Shown here piece after piece: positions 18,479 to 26,417 of a stretch of DNA of 64,000 nucleotides; position 1 is the stretch's first letter, and each line of letters opens with the position of its first letter. The stretch spans positions 186,001 through 250,000 of the forward strand of contig NZ_JAJNKA010000001.1 of the NCBI RefSeq assembly GCF_021533215.1, written 5' to 3'. The DNA is from Portibacter lacus. GTDB lineage: Bacteria; Bacteroidota; Bacteroidia; Chitinophagales; Saprospiraceae. Below the pieces are notes generated by a model that was not told the origin of the DNA, made no database searches, and saw only the letters and a program-made list of their open reading frames with translations. Both the position numbers and the translations under genes were made by a program.

Positions 18479-20494
18479 TTATTTGTAAGAACGTTGTTTT
18501 AATTCAATATCGTTAAATTCTAACTCTTCCTTGTGTAAAATTGCATCTGATGGTTCACCTGTGTATTCCCATGCAGAAACGTACGCAAATTCTTCATCAT
18601 TTCTAAGTGCTTCCCCTTTCTGCTCTCCGTCTTGAACTACTGATTCTTCTCTAAAGTGACCACCACAAGATTCTTCTCTATTTAAAGCATCTTTAGCAAA
18701 CAATTCACCTAATTCTAAGAAATCAGCAACTCTTCCTGCCTTTTCTAATTCAGGATTAGTCGTATCTGCACCTCCTGGAACAAGTACATTTTTCCAGAAA
18801 TCTTCTCTTAGCGCTTTTATTTCGGCTATCGCCAATTTTAGATCTGCTGCATTTCTAGACATTCCACATTTGTCCCACATAATCTTTCCTAACTGCTTGT
18901 GGTAATGGTCTACAGAATGGCTTCCTTTATTATTGACAAAGAAATTAATCTTTTCTTTTACTTCTTGTTCTGCTTTTTCGAATTCTGGAGAATCGGTAGA
19001 TATTTCACCCGTTCTAATTTCATTCGATAAATATTTACCAATGGTATAAGGTAACACAAAGTAACCATCTGCTAGTCCTTGCATTAATGCTGATGCACCA
19101 AGCCTATTCGCTCCGTGATCTGAGAAATTAGCTTCACCGATGCAGTAGCACCCTTCGATCGTGGTCATTAAATTATAATCGACCCATACACCACCCATTG
19201 TGTAATGCGTTGCAGGATAGATCATCATTGGTGTTTTGTATGGATTTTCATCAACGATCTTTTCATACATCTGGAAAAGGTTGCCATACTTAGCTTCGAT
19301 GACTTTTTCTCCTTCCGCTATGATTTCTTTCTCCGATGGATTTTTATGTCCATGTATCTGGCATTGCTCTTTACCGTATCTTTCGATTGCTGCTTTAAAA
19401 TCAAGATATACTGCTTCTCCTGTTGCATTCACACCATATCCTGCATCACATCTTTCCTTCGCTGCTCTTGATGCCACATCTCTTGGAACAAGATTTCCAA
19501 ATGCTGGATACCTTCTTTCTAAGTAATAATCTCTTTCATCTTCAGAAAGCTCTGTTGGTTTCTTTCTACCTTCTCTTATTGCAATAGCATCTTCCTTGCT
19601 TTTAGGAACCCAGATTCTACCATCATTTCTTAGCGACTCTGACATCAAAGTTAACTTCGACTGATAGTCTCCTGATCTAGGAATACAAGTTGGGTGAATC
19701 TGTGTATAACAAGGATTAGCGAAGAAAGCACCTTTTTTATGAATCTTCCATGATGCCGTAACATTACTTCCCATGGCATTTGTAGAAAGGTAGTACACAT
19801 TTCCATAACCGCCTGATGCAATGACAACTGCATGAGCAGAATGCCTTTCTATTTCTCCAGTTTCTAAGTTTCTAGCGATGATTCCTCTTGCTTTGCCATT
19901 GACAAGAACAACATCAAGCATTTCATGTCTATTGTGCATTTGTATTTTACCTCTTGAAATTTGTCTATTCATTGCAGAATAAGCACCTAGAAGTAATTGT
20001 TGTCCTGTTTGTCCTTTAGCATAAAACGTTCTTGATACAAGAACACCACCGAAAGATCTATTGTCTAATTGTCCACCATAATCTCTAGCAAATGGGACAC
20101 CTTGTGCAACACACTGATCGATTATATTGGCTGAAACTTCTGCAAGTCTATATACATTCGCCTCTCTAGATCTGTAGTCACCACCTTTTACCGTGTCATA
20201 GAACAATCTGTAGATAGAGTCTCCATCTCCTTGATAGTTCTTTGCTGCATTGATTCCTCCTTGAGCAGCAATAGAGTGTGCTCTTCTTGGTGAATCTTGG
20301 TAGCAAAATGCTTTAACATTATAACCTAATTCTGCAAGAGTTGCAGATGCAGATCCTCCTGCAAGACCAGTTCCGATTACGATAACATCAATGTTTCGTT
20401 TATTGGCTGGATTAACAAGGTCAATGTGATTCTTAAGATTTGTCCATTTATCTTTTAGTGGACCTTCAGGTACATTTGAATTTAATACTGACAT
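18479..20494 (-). CDS. sdhA: Succinate dehydrogenase/fumarate reductase flavoprotein subunit
   Basis: A 671-residue catalytic subunit that oxidises succinate to fumarate in the TCA cycle (or the reverse). It shows the FAD-binding [18 protein letters not shown] fold near residue 42, the covalent-flavin histidine in [13 protein letters not shown], the substrate segment [20 protein letters not shown], the active-site region [20 protein letters not shown], and the [19 protein letters not shown] motif. The C-terminal helical domain includes SCGGHFREE. Length is typical of the B-type enzyme (about 640-670). It lies between sdhC (12 bases upstream) and sdhB (8 bases downstream), so the three are one operon. 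Confidence 0.98.
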   Translation of the reverse strand: MSVLNSNVPEGPLKDKWTNLKNHIDLVNPANKRNIDVIVIGTGLAGGSASATLAELGYNVKAFCYQDSPRRAHSIAAQGGINAAKNYQGDGDSIYRLFYDTVKGGDYRSREANVYRLAEVSANIIDQCVAQGVPFARDYGGQLDNRSFGGVLVSRTFYAKGQTGQQLLLGAYSAMNRQISRGKIQMHNRHEMLDVVLVNGKARGIIARNLETGEIERHSAHAVVIASGGYGNVYYLSTNAMGSNVTASWKIHKKGAFFANPCYTQIHPTCIPRSGDYQSKLTLMSESLRNDGRIWVPKSKEDAIAIREGRKKPTELSEDERDYYLERRYPAFGNLVPRDVASRAAKERCDAGYGVNATGEAVYLDFKAAIERYGKEQCQIHGHKNPSEKEIIAEGEKVIEAKYGNLFQMYEKIVDENPYKTPMMIYPATHYTMGGVWVDYNLMTTIEGCYCIGEANFSDHGANRLGASALMQGLADGYFVLPYTIGKYLSNEIRTGEISTDSPEFEKAEQEVKEKINFFVNNKGSHSVDHYHKQLGKIMWDKCGMSRNAADLKLAIAEIKALREDFWKNVLVPGGADTTNPELEKAGRVADFLELGELFAKDALNREESCGGHFREESVVQDGEQKGEALRNDEEFAYVSAWEYTGEPSDAILHKEELEFNDIELKQRSYK

Positions 20495-20506
20495 ATTATA
20501 TTAAGA

Positions 20507-21178
20507 TTAATGGATTGCAAAATGATATAAAGCGATAAAAATGAATCCTAATGGAATACCGATCGCATAGATATTTCCTATCGTTTTAATGATTTTATTT
20601 CTCATAGAAGGTACACCAAGTGACTGGAACGCAGATGCAAATCCATGTAATAAGTGGAGTGATAATAAAATGAAAGACAAGCAATACAATACAACTCTCC
20701 AAAGAGGCTGAAACTTGTGTACTAGTTCTTCATAATATCTGAAATTACCATTGATCATTCCCGAAGTATCTCCTTCTATATATTTAGTTGTTATTTCTGG
20801 AATCCAAAAATCGTAAAAGTGCAATCCTATGAATGCTAGAATTGCAGCTCCAGAAATAATCATATTTCTACTCATCCAACTAGAATTCGCGCTGCCATCA
20901 TATTCAGCGTATCCTACAGCTCGAGAATTTCTATTTTTAATTTCTAAGACAAATCCCATAACGAAATGGAAAATAACTCCTAGGATTAGTATCGGCTGCA
21001 TAACAAACTGAATAAGAATGTTATTTCCCATGAAATGAGATATACTATTAAATAAATCTTCACTAAACACCGAAGTGAAATTGATTACAAAATGTTGTAA
21101 TAGAAATACCATTAGGAAGATTGCAGAGAGAGACATCGATATCTTTCTTCCTATTGACGAACTTAAAAATCCACTCAT
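20507..21178 (-). CDS. sdhC: Succinate dehydrogenase cytochrome b subunit (B-type)
   Basis: A 223-residue membrane anchor with five predicted membrane helices, holding two haem b groups and the quinone site. Candidate haem-ligand histidines lie in the helices at FLLQHFVINF, GVIFHFVMGF, IGLHFYDFW and SLHLLHGFASAFQ. The N-terminus SSSIGRKISMSLSAIFLMVF is the conserved start of the Bacteroidota/epsilon B-type cytochrome. It is the first gene of sdhCAB. A TAAATTTG box lies about 27 bases before the start codon on the minus strand. Confidence 0.95.
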   Translation of the reverse strand: MSGFLSSSIGRKISMSLSAIFLMVFLLQHFVINFTSVFSEDLFNSISHFMGNNILIQFVMQPILILGVIFHFVMGFVLEIKNRNSRAVGYAEYDGSANSSWMSRNMIISGAAILAFIGLHFYDFWIPEITTKYIEGDTSGMINGNFRYYEELVHKFQPLWRVVLYCLSFILLSLHLLHGFASAFQSLGVPSMRNKIIKTIGNIYAIGIPLGFIFIALYHFAIH

Positions 21179-21204
21179 CAGTTTTTTAATTTATTTTATT
21201 CACA

Positions 21205-21212
21205 CAAATTTA
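21205..21212 (-). promoter_or_regulatory. -7 promoter box of sdhCAB
   Basis: TAAATTTG on the minus strand matches TAnnTTTG. The implied transcription start is near 21198, giving a leader of about 20 bases. No TTG at the usual distance was seen, so the match rests on the -7 box and position. Confidence 0.5.
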
Positions 21213-21318
21213 ATTTTTATAGCAGAAATTAATTTGCATTCCCAATCTAAAGAATTTATTTAGAACGAGTCTAATTTGAACTGAATAAATATTTCAGTGT
21301 TAGAAATCCTTTAAAGCA

Positions 21319-21348
21319 TTGAACTTTATAAAAAAATAAATATCTTTG
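21319..21348 (+). promoter_or_regulatory. Complete Bacteroidota-type promoter
   Basis: TTG at 21319-21321, a 19-base spacer and TATCTTTG at 21341-21348 match the full consensus TTG-N19-TAnnTTTG. The ATG of the next gene is only 8 bases after the box, so the mRNA would have almost no leader. Confidence 0.75.
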
Positions 21349-21356
21349 TAGCGTAA

Positions 21357-21875
21357 ATGAATAGAAACAAACCAAGTTTTAGTCAATTTCTTGACTTTTT
21401 CCCGCCAGTGGAGCTTCCCGTAAATTTAACAGATGATAGTTTAATTATCTTCAGTAAAGAGAATAAAGCATTACCAGTTGTTTTACTGCAAGAATTCATA
21501 TTAGAACATGATCAATCTGAAACGGATGAATTCACTGAATATGTTCCTTGTTTTCAGATTCCGAACACGGAGAACTTTTATGCAGTTGTTTATTGGAAAG
21601 CACAGTTACTGACTTATGAATATCGACTGATTACTTTCGATTTACAAGGGAATTTTATTACTGGAAAAGTGATAGGTGGAACTTTAACGAATGGAAATAC
21701 TGTTATCAAGACTGTTGCCAATATAGACGAAGATTGGATAATCCATATTGCCAGTGGTGAAGATGATGTAAGAAATCCTAATTATAATGCCGAGAACACC
21801 AAGGCTTATACTATGGAGTTGCTTAGCACTGGTGACATAATATTTTCTTTGAGTGATGATGATCTTCCACTCTGA
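21357..21875 (+). CDS. Conserved hypothetical cytoplasmic protein
   Basis: A 172-residue acidic protein without signal peptide or membrane helix. It starts NKPSFSQFLDFFPPVELPVNL and continues as a mixed alpha/beta chain of alternating short strands (FYAVVYWKAQLLTYEYRLITF). I do not recognise a domain; a compact beta domain is likely. The start is fixed by a very good promoter whose expected transcription start falls at or within a few bases of this ATG, so translation may begin on a nearly leaderless message. It is divergent from sdhC and overlaps the beginning of a short ORF at its 3' end; rnr follows 117 bases downstream on the same strand. Confidence 0.75.
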   Translation: MNRNKPSFSQFLDFFPPVELPVNLTDDSLIIFSKENKALPVVLLQEFILEHDQSETDEFTEYVPCFQIPNTENFYAVVYWKAQLLTYEYRLITFDLQGNFITGKVIGGTLTNGNTVIKTVANIDEDWIIHIASGEDDVRNPNYNAENTKAYTMELLSTGDIIFSLSDDDLPL

Positions 21876-21960
21876 TAAACTTCCTATAGATAACGAAATT
21901 GTTGATTACATTTTATTACATGCATTCCTGCATGATGATGTGAAATATGACGATTTGTAA
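21856..21960 (+). CDS. Possible small protein overlapping the upstream gene
   Basis: A 34-codon frame starting at ATG 21856 (a second ATG follows at once) in another frame than the upstream gene, which ends 20 bases later. The predicted product contains DNEIVDYILLHAFLHDD and ends in an acidic KYDDL. The overlap would allow translational coupling, and the composition (hydrophobic helix with acidic ends) is protein-like, not random. There is no homology evidence, so this stays a candidate. Confidence 0.35.
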   Translation: MMIFHSDKLPIDNEIVDYILLHAFLHDDVKYDDL

Positions 21961-21992
21961 ATAATAAATTAAATAAAAAACCAAGTATATAA

Positions 21993-24167
21993 ATGGTTAA
22001 GAAAAAAAGAATTAAGGGCCAGAAATTAAAAAGAAGCCCGTTGAGAAATTATATTTTAAAAACACTTTCCGCAGAACCTAAAACTAGATTCTCGGCAAAG
22101 CAAGTGATTAAGAAAATTAAAGTTGCGAATCATGTAGATGCTGTAGAAATGGCGATGAGTGATCTTGCAAGTGAAGGAGCATTGATTAAAGTTAAAGAAG
22201 GAAAGTATACCATAAATCCTGATTATAAGGCTCCACCGAATCGAAGAAATGAAGTTAGAAGAACAGATACTCAGTTCACTGGAATAGTAGATATGACCAG
22301 ATCCGGATCAGCTTATATTTTAGCTGAAGGTAAGGATAACGATATTTTTGTTTCAGGAAAGAACTTGAATGGTGCAATGAATGGAGACAAGGTGCTCATT
22401 AATTCATGGACACCAAGAGGAAGAAGAAAGCCCGAAGGAAAAGTCCTTAAAGTTATAGAGCGATCTTCTACCCACTTCTTAGGAACAGTAAGAATGTTTA
22501 AGAATCAGGCATTACTGATGGTAGACAATGCTTATAATAACATTGACATCAGAATACCGTTCAGAGATCTGAATGGTGCGGATGATGGAGATAAAGCGAT
22601 CGTGAAAGTTGTAGAATGGGGAAAGCCAGGTCAAGACCAATTTTTAGTAGGTAAAGTAGAAACTAACCTAGGAAAGGCGGAATCTAATGACGTAGAGATG
22701 AATGCTATATTGATCAATAATGGATTTAATATTGCATTCCCATCTGAGGTAATCGAAGAATCTGAAAAGTTAACGGATGAGATTACTGAAGCAGATATTG
22801 CTGAAAGACGTGATTTTAGAAAGGTAACTACGATTACAATAGATCCTGACACTGCGAAAGATTTTGATGATGCACTTTCTTATCAAAAATTAGACAATGG
22901 AAATATTGAGATAGGAATTCACATTGCAGATGTGACTCATTTTGTTGTTCCGGGGACTGAATTAGATAAAGAAGCATTCAGAAGATCTACTTCTGTGTAC
23001 TTAGTAGACAGAGTGGCACCGATGTTACCGGAAAAGATTTCAAATGAACTGTGTTCTTTAAGACCGAATGAAGATAAGTTTACCTTTTCAGCCGTTTTTG
23101 AATTTGATGACAAATTTGAAATCAAAAGAGAATGGTTTGGTAAGACTTTTATCCATTCAGATCGTCGATTCACTTATGAAGAAGCTCAGGAAGTCATAGA
23201 AACAGGCAAGGGAGATTTTGCTGAAGAGGTGCTTATGATGAATAAGGTAGCACATAAATTAAGAAAGGATAAGTATAAAAATGGAGCGATATCTTTCGAG
23301 TCTGATGAAGTAAAGTTTGAGTTAGATGAGAAAGGCAAGCCGATTAGCGTTTATGTTAAAGAGCGAAAAGATGCCCATTTATTAGTTGAGGATTTTATGT
23401 TATTAGCTAATAAAGGTGTTGCAAAATATATAGATAAGAAGAGTGGGGGAGTGGAGATTCCATTTGTATACCGAGTTCACGATGAACCAGATCCAGATCG
23501 AATTAGAGATTTTGCTTTATTTGCTAAGGAATTAGGTTTTGATATGAAAACGGATACACCAGAGCAAATTGTAGCTTCATTTAATAGTCTTGCAGGTGCA
23601 ACGAAGGAAAATGAATTATTAAAAATGTTAGAGCCCTTGGCTATTAGGACGATGGCCAAAGCAGTTTATACAACCGACAACATTGGTCACTATGGACTAG
23701 GCTTTGATTTTTATGCGCACTTCACAAGTCCAATTAGAAGATATGCCGATGTACTTGTACATAGGATTTTGTATGCCAATTTAGGTGGCGTGAAAAGGTA
23801 TAATAAATCAGCCCTTGAAGATCAGGCGATTCACATTTCTGCGCAAGAGCGGAAAGCGATGACTGCGGAACGTGAGAGTATTAAATACAAGTCTGTAGAG
23901 TTTATGCAGGGCAAGGAAGGAGAGGAGTTTGATGCTAATATATCTGGGATGATTGATAAAGGGATTTTTGTTCAGTTAAAAGAATCTAAAGCTGAGGGTT
24001 TGATCTTATTCAGTGATTTCAAAGAAAGCTTTGAATTATCAGAGAGTAAATTGAAAGCAGTAGGATTGAGAACGAAGCGAGTATTGTCCATGGGCCAAGA
24101 ATTAAGAGTTAAACTGATAGAGGCAGACCTTCACGCAAGACAATTAGATTTCGAGATTGTTGAATGA
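21993..24167 (+). CDS. rnr: Ribonuclease R (3'-5' exoribonuclease)
   Basis: A 724-residue RNB-family exonuclease that degrades structured RNA, acting in mRNA decay, rRNA quality control and trans-translation. In order: a Lys-rich N-terminal winged-helix (about 12-65, FSAKQVIKKIK), cold-shock OB folds (about 85-230), the RNB catalytic domain beginning near residue 270 with the metal-binding aspartates of IDPDTAKDFDDALS and the YxLVDRVAPMLPEKIS segment, the FTSPIRRYADVLVHR motif near 575, and an S1 domain at the C-terminus (GEEFDANISGMIDKGIFVQL). RNase R, not RNase II, is supported by the N-terminal helix-turn-helix domain and the lysine-rich head. It ends directly against a cluster of palindromic repeats. 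Confidence 0.96.
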   Translation: MVKKKRIKGQKLKRSPLRNYILKTLSAEPKTRFSAKQVIKKIKVANHVDAVEMAMSDLASEGALIKVKEGKYTINPDYKAPPNRRNEVRRTDTQFTGIVDMTRSGSAYILAEGKDNDIFVSGKNLNGAMNGDKVLINSWTPRGRRKPEGKVLKVIERSSTHFLGTVRMFKNQALLMVDNAYNNIDIRIPFRDLNGADDGDKAIVKVVEWGKPGQDQFLVGKVETNLGKAESNDVEMNAILINNGFNIAFPSEVIEESEKLTDEITEADIAERRDFRKVTTITIDPDTAKDFDDALSYQKLDNGNIEIGIHIADVTHFVVPGTELDKEAFRRSTSVYLVDRVAPMLPEKISNELCSLRPNEDKFTFSAVFEFDDKFEIKREWFGKTFIHSDRRFTYEEAQEVIETGKGDFAEEVLMMNKVAHKLRKDKYKNGAISFESDEVKFELDEKGKPISVYVKERKDAHLLVEDFMLLANKGVAKYIDKKSGGVEIPFVYRVHDEPDPDRIRDFALFAKELGFDMKTDTPEQIVASFNSLAGATKENELLKMLEPLAIRTMAKAVYTTDNIGHYGLGFDFYAHFTSPIRRYADVLVHRILYANLGGVKRYNKSALEDQAIHISAQERKAMTAERESIKYKSVEFMQGKEGEEFDANISGMIDKGIFVQLKESKAEGLILFSDFKESFELSESKLKAVGLRTKRVLSMGQELRVKLIEADLHARQLDFEIVE

Positions 24168-24172
24168 GTGAG

Positions 24173-24530
24173 TGGTCCGCAGGAATTTTAACGGAGTTAA
24201 AATAACGAACGAACCTGCGGCATACCCGCAGGATGGGAAGGCTGGTCCGCAGGAATTTTAACGGAGTTAAAATAACGAACGAACCTGAACGAACGACTCC
24301 GCTGAATAGTGGATCGAGTACGACAGTGCTCGAAGAGAGAGAACTGCGAAAGCAGCTGCGGATGCGGCATACCCGCAGGATGGGAAGGCTGGTCCGCAGG
24401 AATTTTAACGGAGTTAAAATAACGAACGAACCTGAACGAACGAATCCGCGGAATAGCGGATCGAGTACGACAGTGCTTGAAGAGAGTGAACCGCGAAAGC
24501 GGCTGCGGATGCTGAAACCCGCAGAGTTTA
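24173..24530. repeat. GC-rich palindromic intergenic repeat cluster
   Basis: Three copies of a core starting TGGTCCGCAGG at 24173, 24243 and 24390. Each contains a perfect 7-bp hairpin (TTTTAAC, loop GGA, GTTAAAA) and the tandem motif ACGAACGAACCTG. In the first copy the ends CCGCAGG and CCTGCGG also pair. Copies two and three are followed by about 100 bases of shared sequence (GGATCGAGTACGACAGTGCT and a GCGAAAGC hairpin). The cluster fills the space between the convergent ends of rnr and the permease gene and is clearly richer in G+C than its surroundings. Confidence 0.9.
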
Positions 24531-24532
24531 TT

Positions 24533-25762
24533 CTACCATACGGGCAAATATCCCAAGACGGAAAGTAATTGGCAAACGCACACTAAAACATTGGCCAATA
24601 AGAAAAAGTATAGTAAGGTATTCCCTCCGGGGACTCTGTAAGAAGTTGCTCGTTGTGATATTCTAAATTTCCGTGCGATGAAAAAATAGGCTATAAACAA
24701 TAATGCTGCAACTAACCCAGCATAACCTATTGCTGTAATAAAGCCATGTGGGAAAAAGAAACTACATACTCCTGAAGGAAGAAAAGTGATCAAAGCACTG
24801 TAGAATCTGCCTTTTCTATTGTCTTGAAGTTCAAATTTATCAGCTACATAATCAAAGAGGCAAAGACCTATTCCCAGAAATGACGATATAATAGCAAAGT
24901 TAGAAAATAGAGCTATCGCTTGATTCACCCATTGGTTTTCGCTTCCTGATTGGAGTGCTGAAACTAAGTCGCTGATATTACCTCCACTTTGATTAATAGG
25001 GACGAATTCATCTCGCGAAATATTCCCAAAAATCACAAAAATGAATAAGAGATAAACAACAAAAGCAAGGAGGGAGCCTATCAGCATCCCTTTTTTGATG
25101 ACCTTAGGCTTGTTACCATAATGTTTATACAAGCTCGGCACCACTGTAGAAAAGGCAAATGCAGTTAATAGATAAGACAGAGATGCCCAGGAATATTTAA
25201 AATACCCACTTCCTCCAGTATCCAAAAGTTTATTGATTTCGACCTGAAATGAAAATCCACCAATAAAGAGAAAAAATGTAATCGTCATTCCTATAATGAG
25301 AATGCTAGAAATTTTGCCTACTAGAGTTGTGCTCCACCATACGATGATGGCGAGACCTAGACCGAAGATTAAACTTATACTTCCAGATAACCAATTACTT
25401 GCTCCAGATGTGGGTAAGCCTAGTATTGTAGAAGTCATATTTCCGAATGCACTAAAATAGGCATATAATACGATCGCCATTAGAAAAGCAAATCCAATTC
25501 CGAAGATCGGATTCCAAAAGTCACCCAATAAAGTTTTGACGATCTTGTCAAAACTATCGCCTCTTTCAAAACCTAAATTTACTTCTAGCAAGTATAGTGC
25601 ATTGAGGTAATTAATAAACCAGATGAAGAGTAATGCAATGATACTAAGTTCGAACCACATTCCAGAGCAGACGATGGGTATAGAAAACATTCCAGCACCG
25701 ATGGATGTTCCAGCTGTTATCATGGTACCAGTCAAGGCGGAATCCTTATTGAATAACTTCAT
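24533..25762 (-). CDS. Aromatic amino acid permease (HAAAP/TyrP-Mtr family)
   Basis: A 409-residue inner-membrane transporter with about eleven helices. The N-terminus GTMITAGTSIGAGMFSIPIV is the conserved unwound first helix of the hydroxy/aromatic amino acid permease family (proton symporters for tyrosine, tryptophan and relatives, within the APC superfamily). Other family features are SFDKIVKTLLG after helix 2, FAFSTVVPSLYKHYG in the middle, and a long hydrophobic C-terminal half. The exact substrate (Tyr or Trp) cannot be assigned. It is a single gene, convergent with rnr across the palindromic repeat cluster. Confidence 0.9.
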   Translation of the reverse strand: MKLFNKDSALTGTMITAGTSIGAGMFSIPIVCSGMWFELSIIALLFIWFINYLNALYLLEVNLGFERGDSFDKIVKTLLGDFWNPIFGIGFAFLMAIVLYAYFSAFGNMTSTILGLPTSGASNWLSGSISLIFGLGLAIIVWWSTTLVGKISSILIIGMTITFFLFIGGFSFQVEINKLLDTGGSGYFKYSWASLSYLLTAFAFSTVVPSLYKHYGNKPKVIKKGMLIGSLLAFVVYLLFIFVIFGNISRDEFVPINQSGGNISDLVSALQSGSENQWVNQAIALFSNFAIISSFLGIGLCLFDYVADKFELQDNRKGRFYSALITFLPSGVCSFFFPHGFITAIGYAGLVAALLFIAYFFIARKFRISQRATSYRVPGGNTLLYFFLLANVLVCVCQLLSVLGYLPVW

Positions 25763-26057
25763 TTATTGGGGTTTTAAAGTGGGTTATACTGCAAAATAAA
25801 TAAATGGCGGTAATTAATGAATTTTAAATTTTAAGAAAGATCTGCCTTTTTATCGGTAAGTGAAGAGTTTAGCAAGTGGAATAGTAGTTAGATGTGAAGC
25901 GTTTTCAACTTGCTAAAAGAAGTTATATAAGTTGTTTTTTTGTGGATTTTCTTTTTCAATTTGATCTATACATACAAAAATAATTTAATATTTAATAAAC
26001 TTTCTTTCAGTTGTATTGTCTTTTTAACATAAATATTTATATTTTTAATATATTTAA

Positions 26058-26089
26058 TTGCAAGATATTAAGTGAAAGTTATATATTTA
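26058..26089 (+). promoter_or_regulatory. Promoter-like TTG-N21-TATATTTA
   Basis: TTG at 26058-26060, a 21-base spacer, then TATATTTA at 26082-26089, one base away from TAnnTTTG. It points toward the terminator-like hairpin about 170 bases downstream. Confidence 0.35.
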
Positions 26090-26096
26090 CGTAACA

Positions 26097-26292
26097 ATTC
26101 AGTGGTAGATAACGTTTTATCACATATAAAAGTAAAAGATAATATATCTAAACATATAATGGCACGGTTTCTGAATTATCCTAAATAGTTGTATTTAAAA
26201 TAATCCTAATATGTGCCTAAAGAAGTAGTTTTCTTATTTTGAGACCTTAGTCGAAAAGTCCGGACTTGTTTACAAGTTCGGGCTATTTTTTT
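26097..26292 (+). ncRNA. Candidate intergenic small RNA
   Basis: Region between a promoter-like element and a T-rich hairpin, with no protein gene longer than nine codons. GGCAC (about 26161) and GTGCC (about 26213) could close a central loop. The call depends on the hairpin acting on the plus strand; it could equally terminate the minus-strand gene that ends at 26418. Confidence 0.25.
26257..26292 (+). terminator. Terminator-like hairpin
   Basis: AGTCCGGACTTG and CAAGTTCGGGCT pair over 12 bases with two wobbles around TTTA, followed by A and seven T residues. On the opposite strand it is followed by TTTT and could stop transcripts of the gene ending at 26418. Confidence 0.7.
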
Positions 26293-26417
26293 GTGCATTA
26301 TGAAATGTTCTATTATCTAAATTTCCAAGTCATTTCAGAAAAATAATTCATTTCAAGAATTTTGTTTTAATCTAATGTCTACAGACTAAGTTTATAGTCA
26401 CATCTATTTTATCATAA

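Larger units (their letters stand above)
25763..26417. other. Long AT-rich intergenic region with a possible small RNA
   Basis: 655 bases with no credible protein gene, lying between the permease start and the end of the TIM-barrel-like gene. It holds a plausible plus-strand promoter near 26058-26089 and a terminator-like hairpin at 26257-26292 (listed separately). The part from 25763 to 26050 shows only A/T-rich sequence, presumably the permease promoter. Confidence 0.6.

Noticed and set aside
24233-24568. A 111-codon plus-strand frame that encodes a duplicated MGRLVRRNFNGVKI peptide
   Set aside because: It is made of the palindromic repeat cluster and runs into the 3' end of the permease gene on the other strand; the protein-level repeat only mirrors the DNA repeat.
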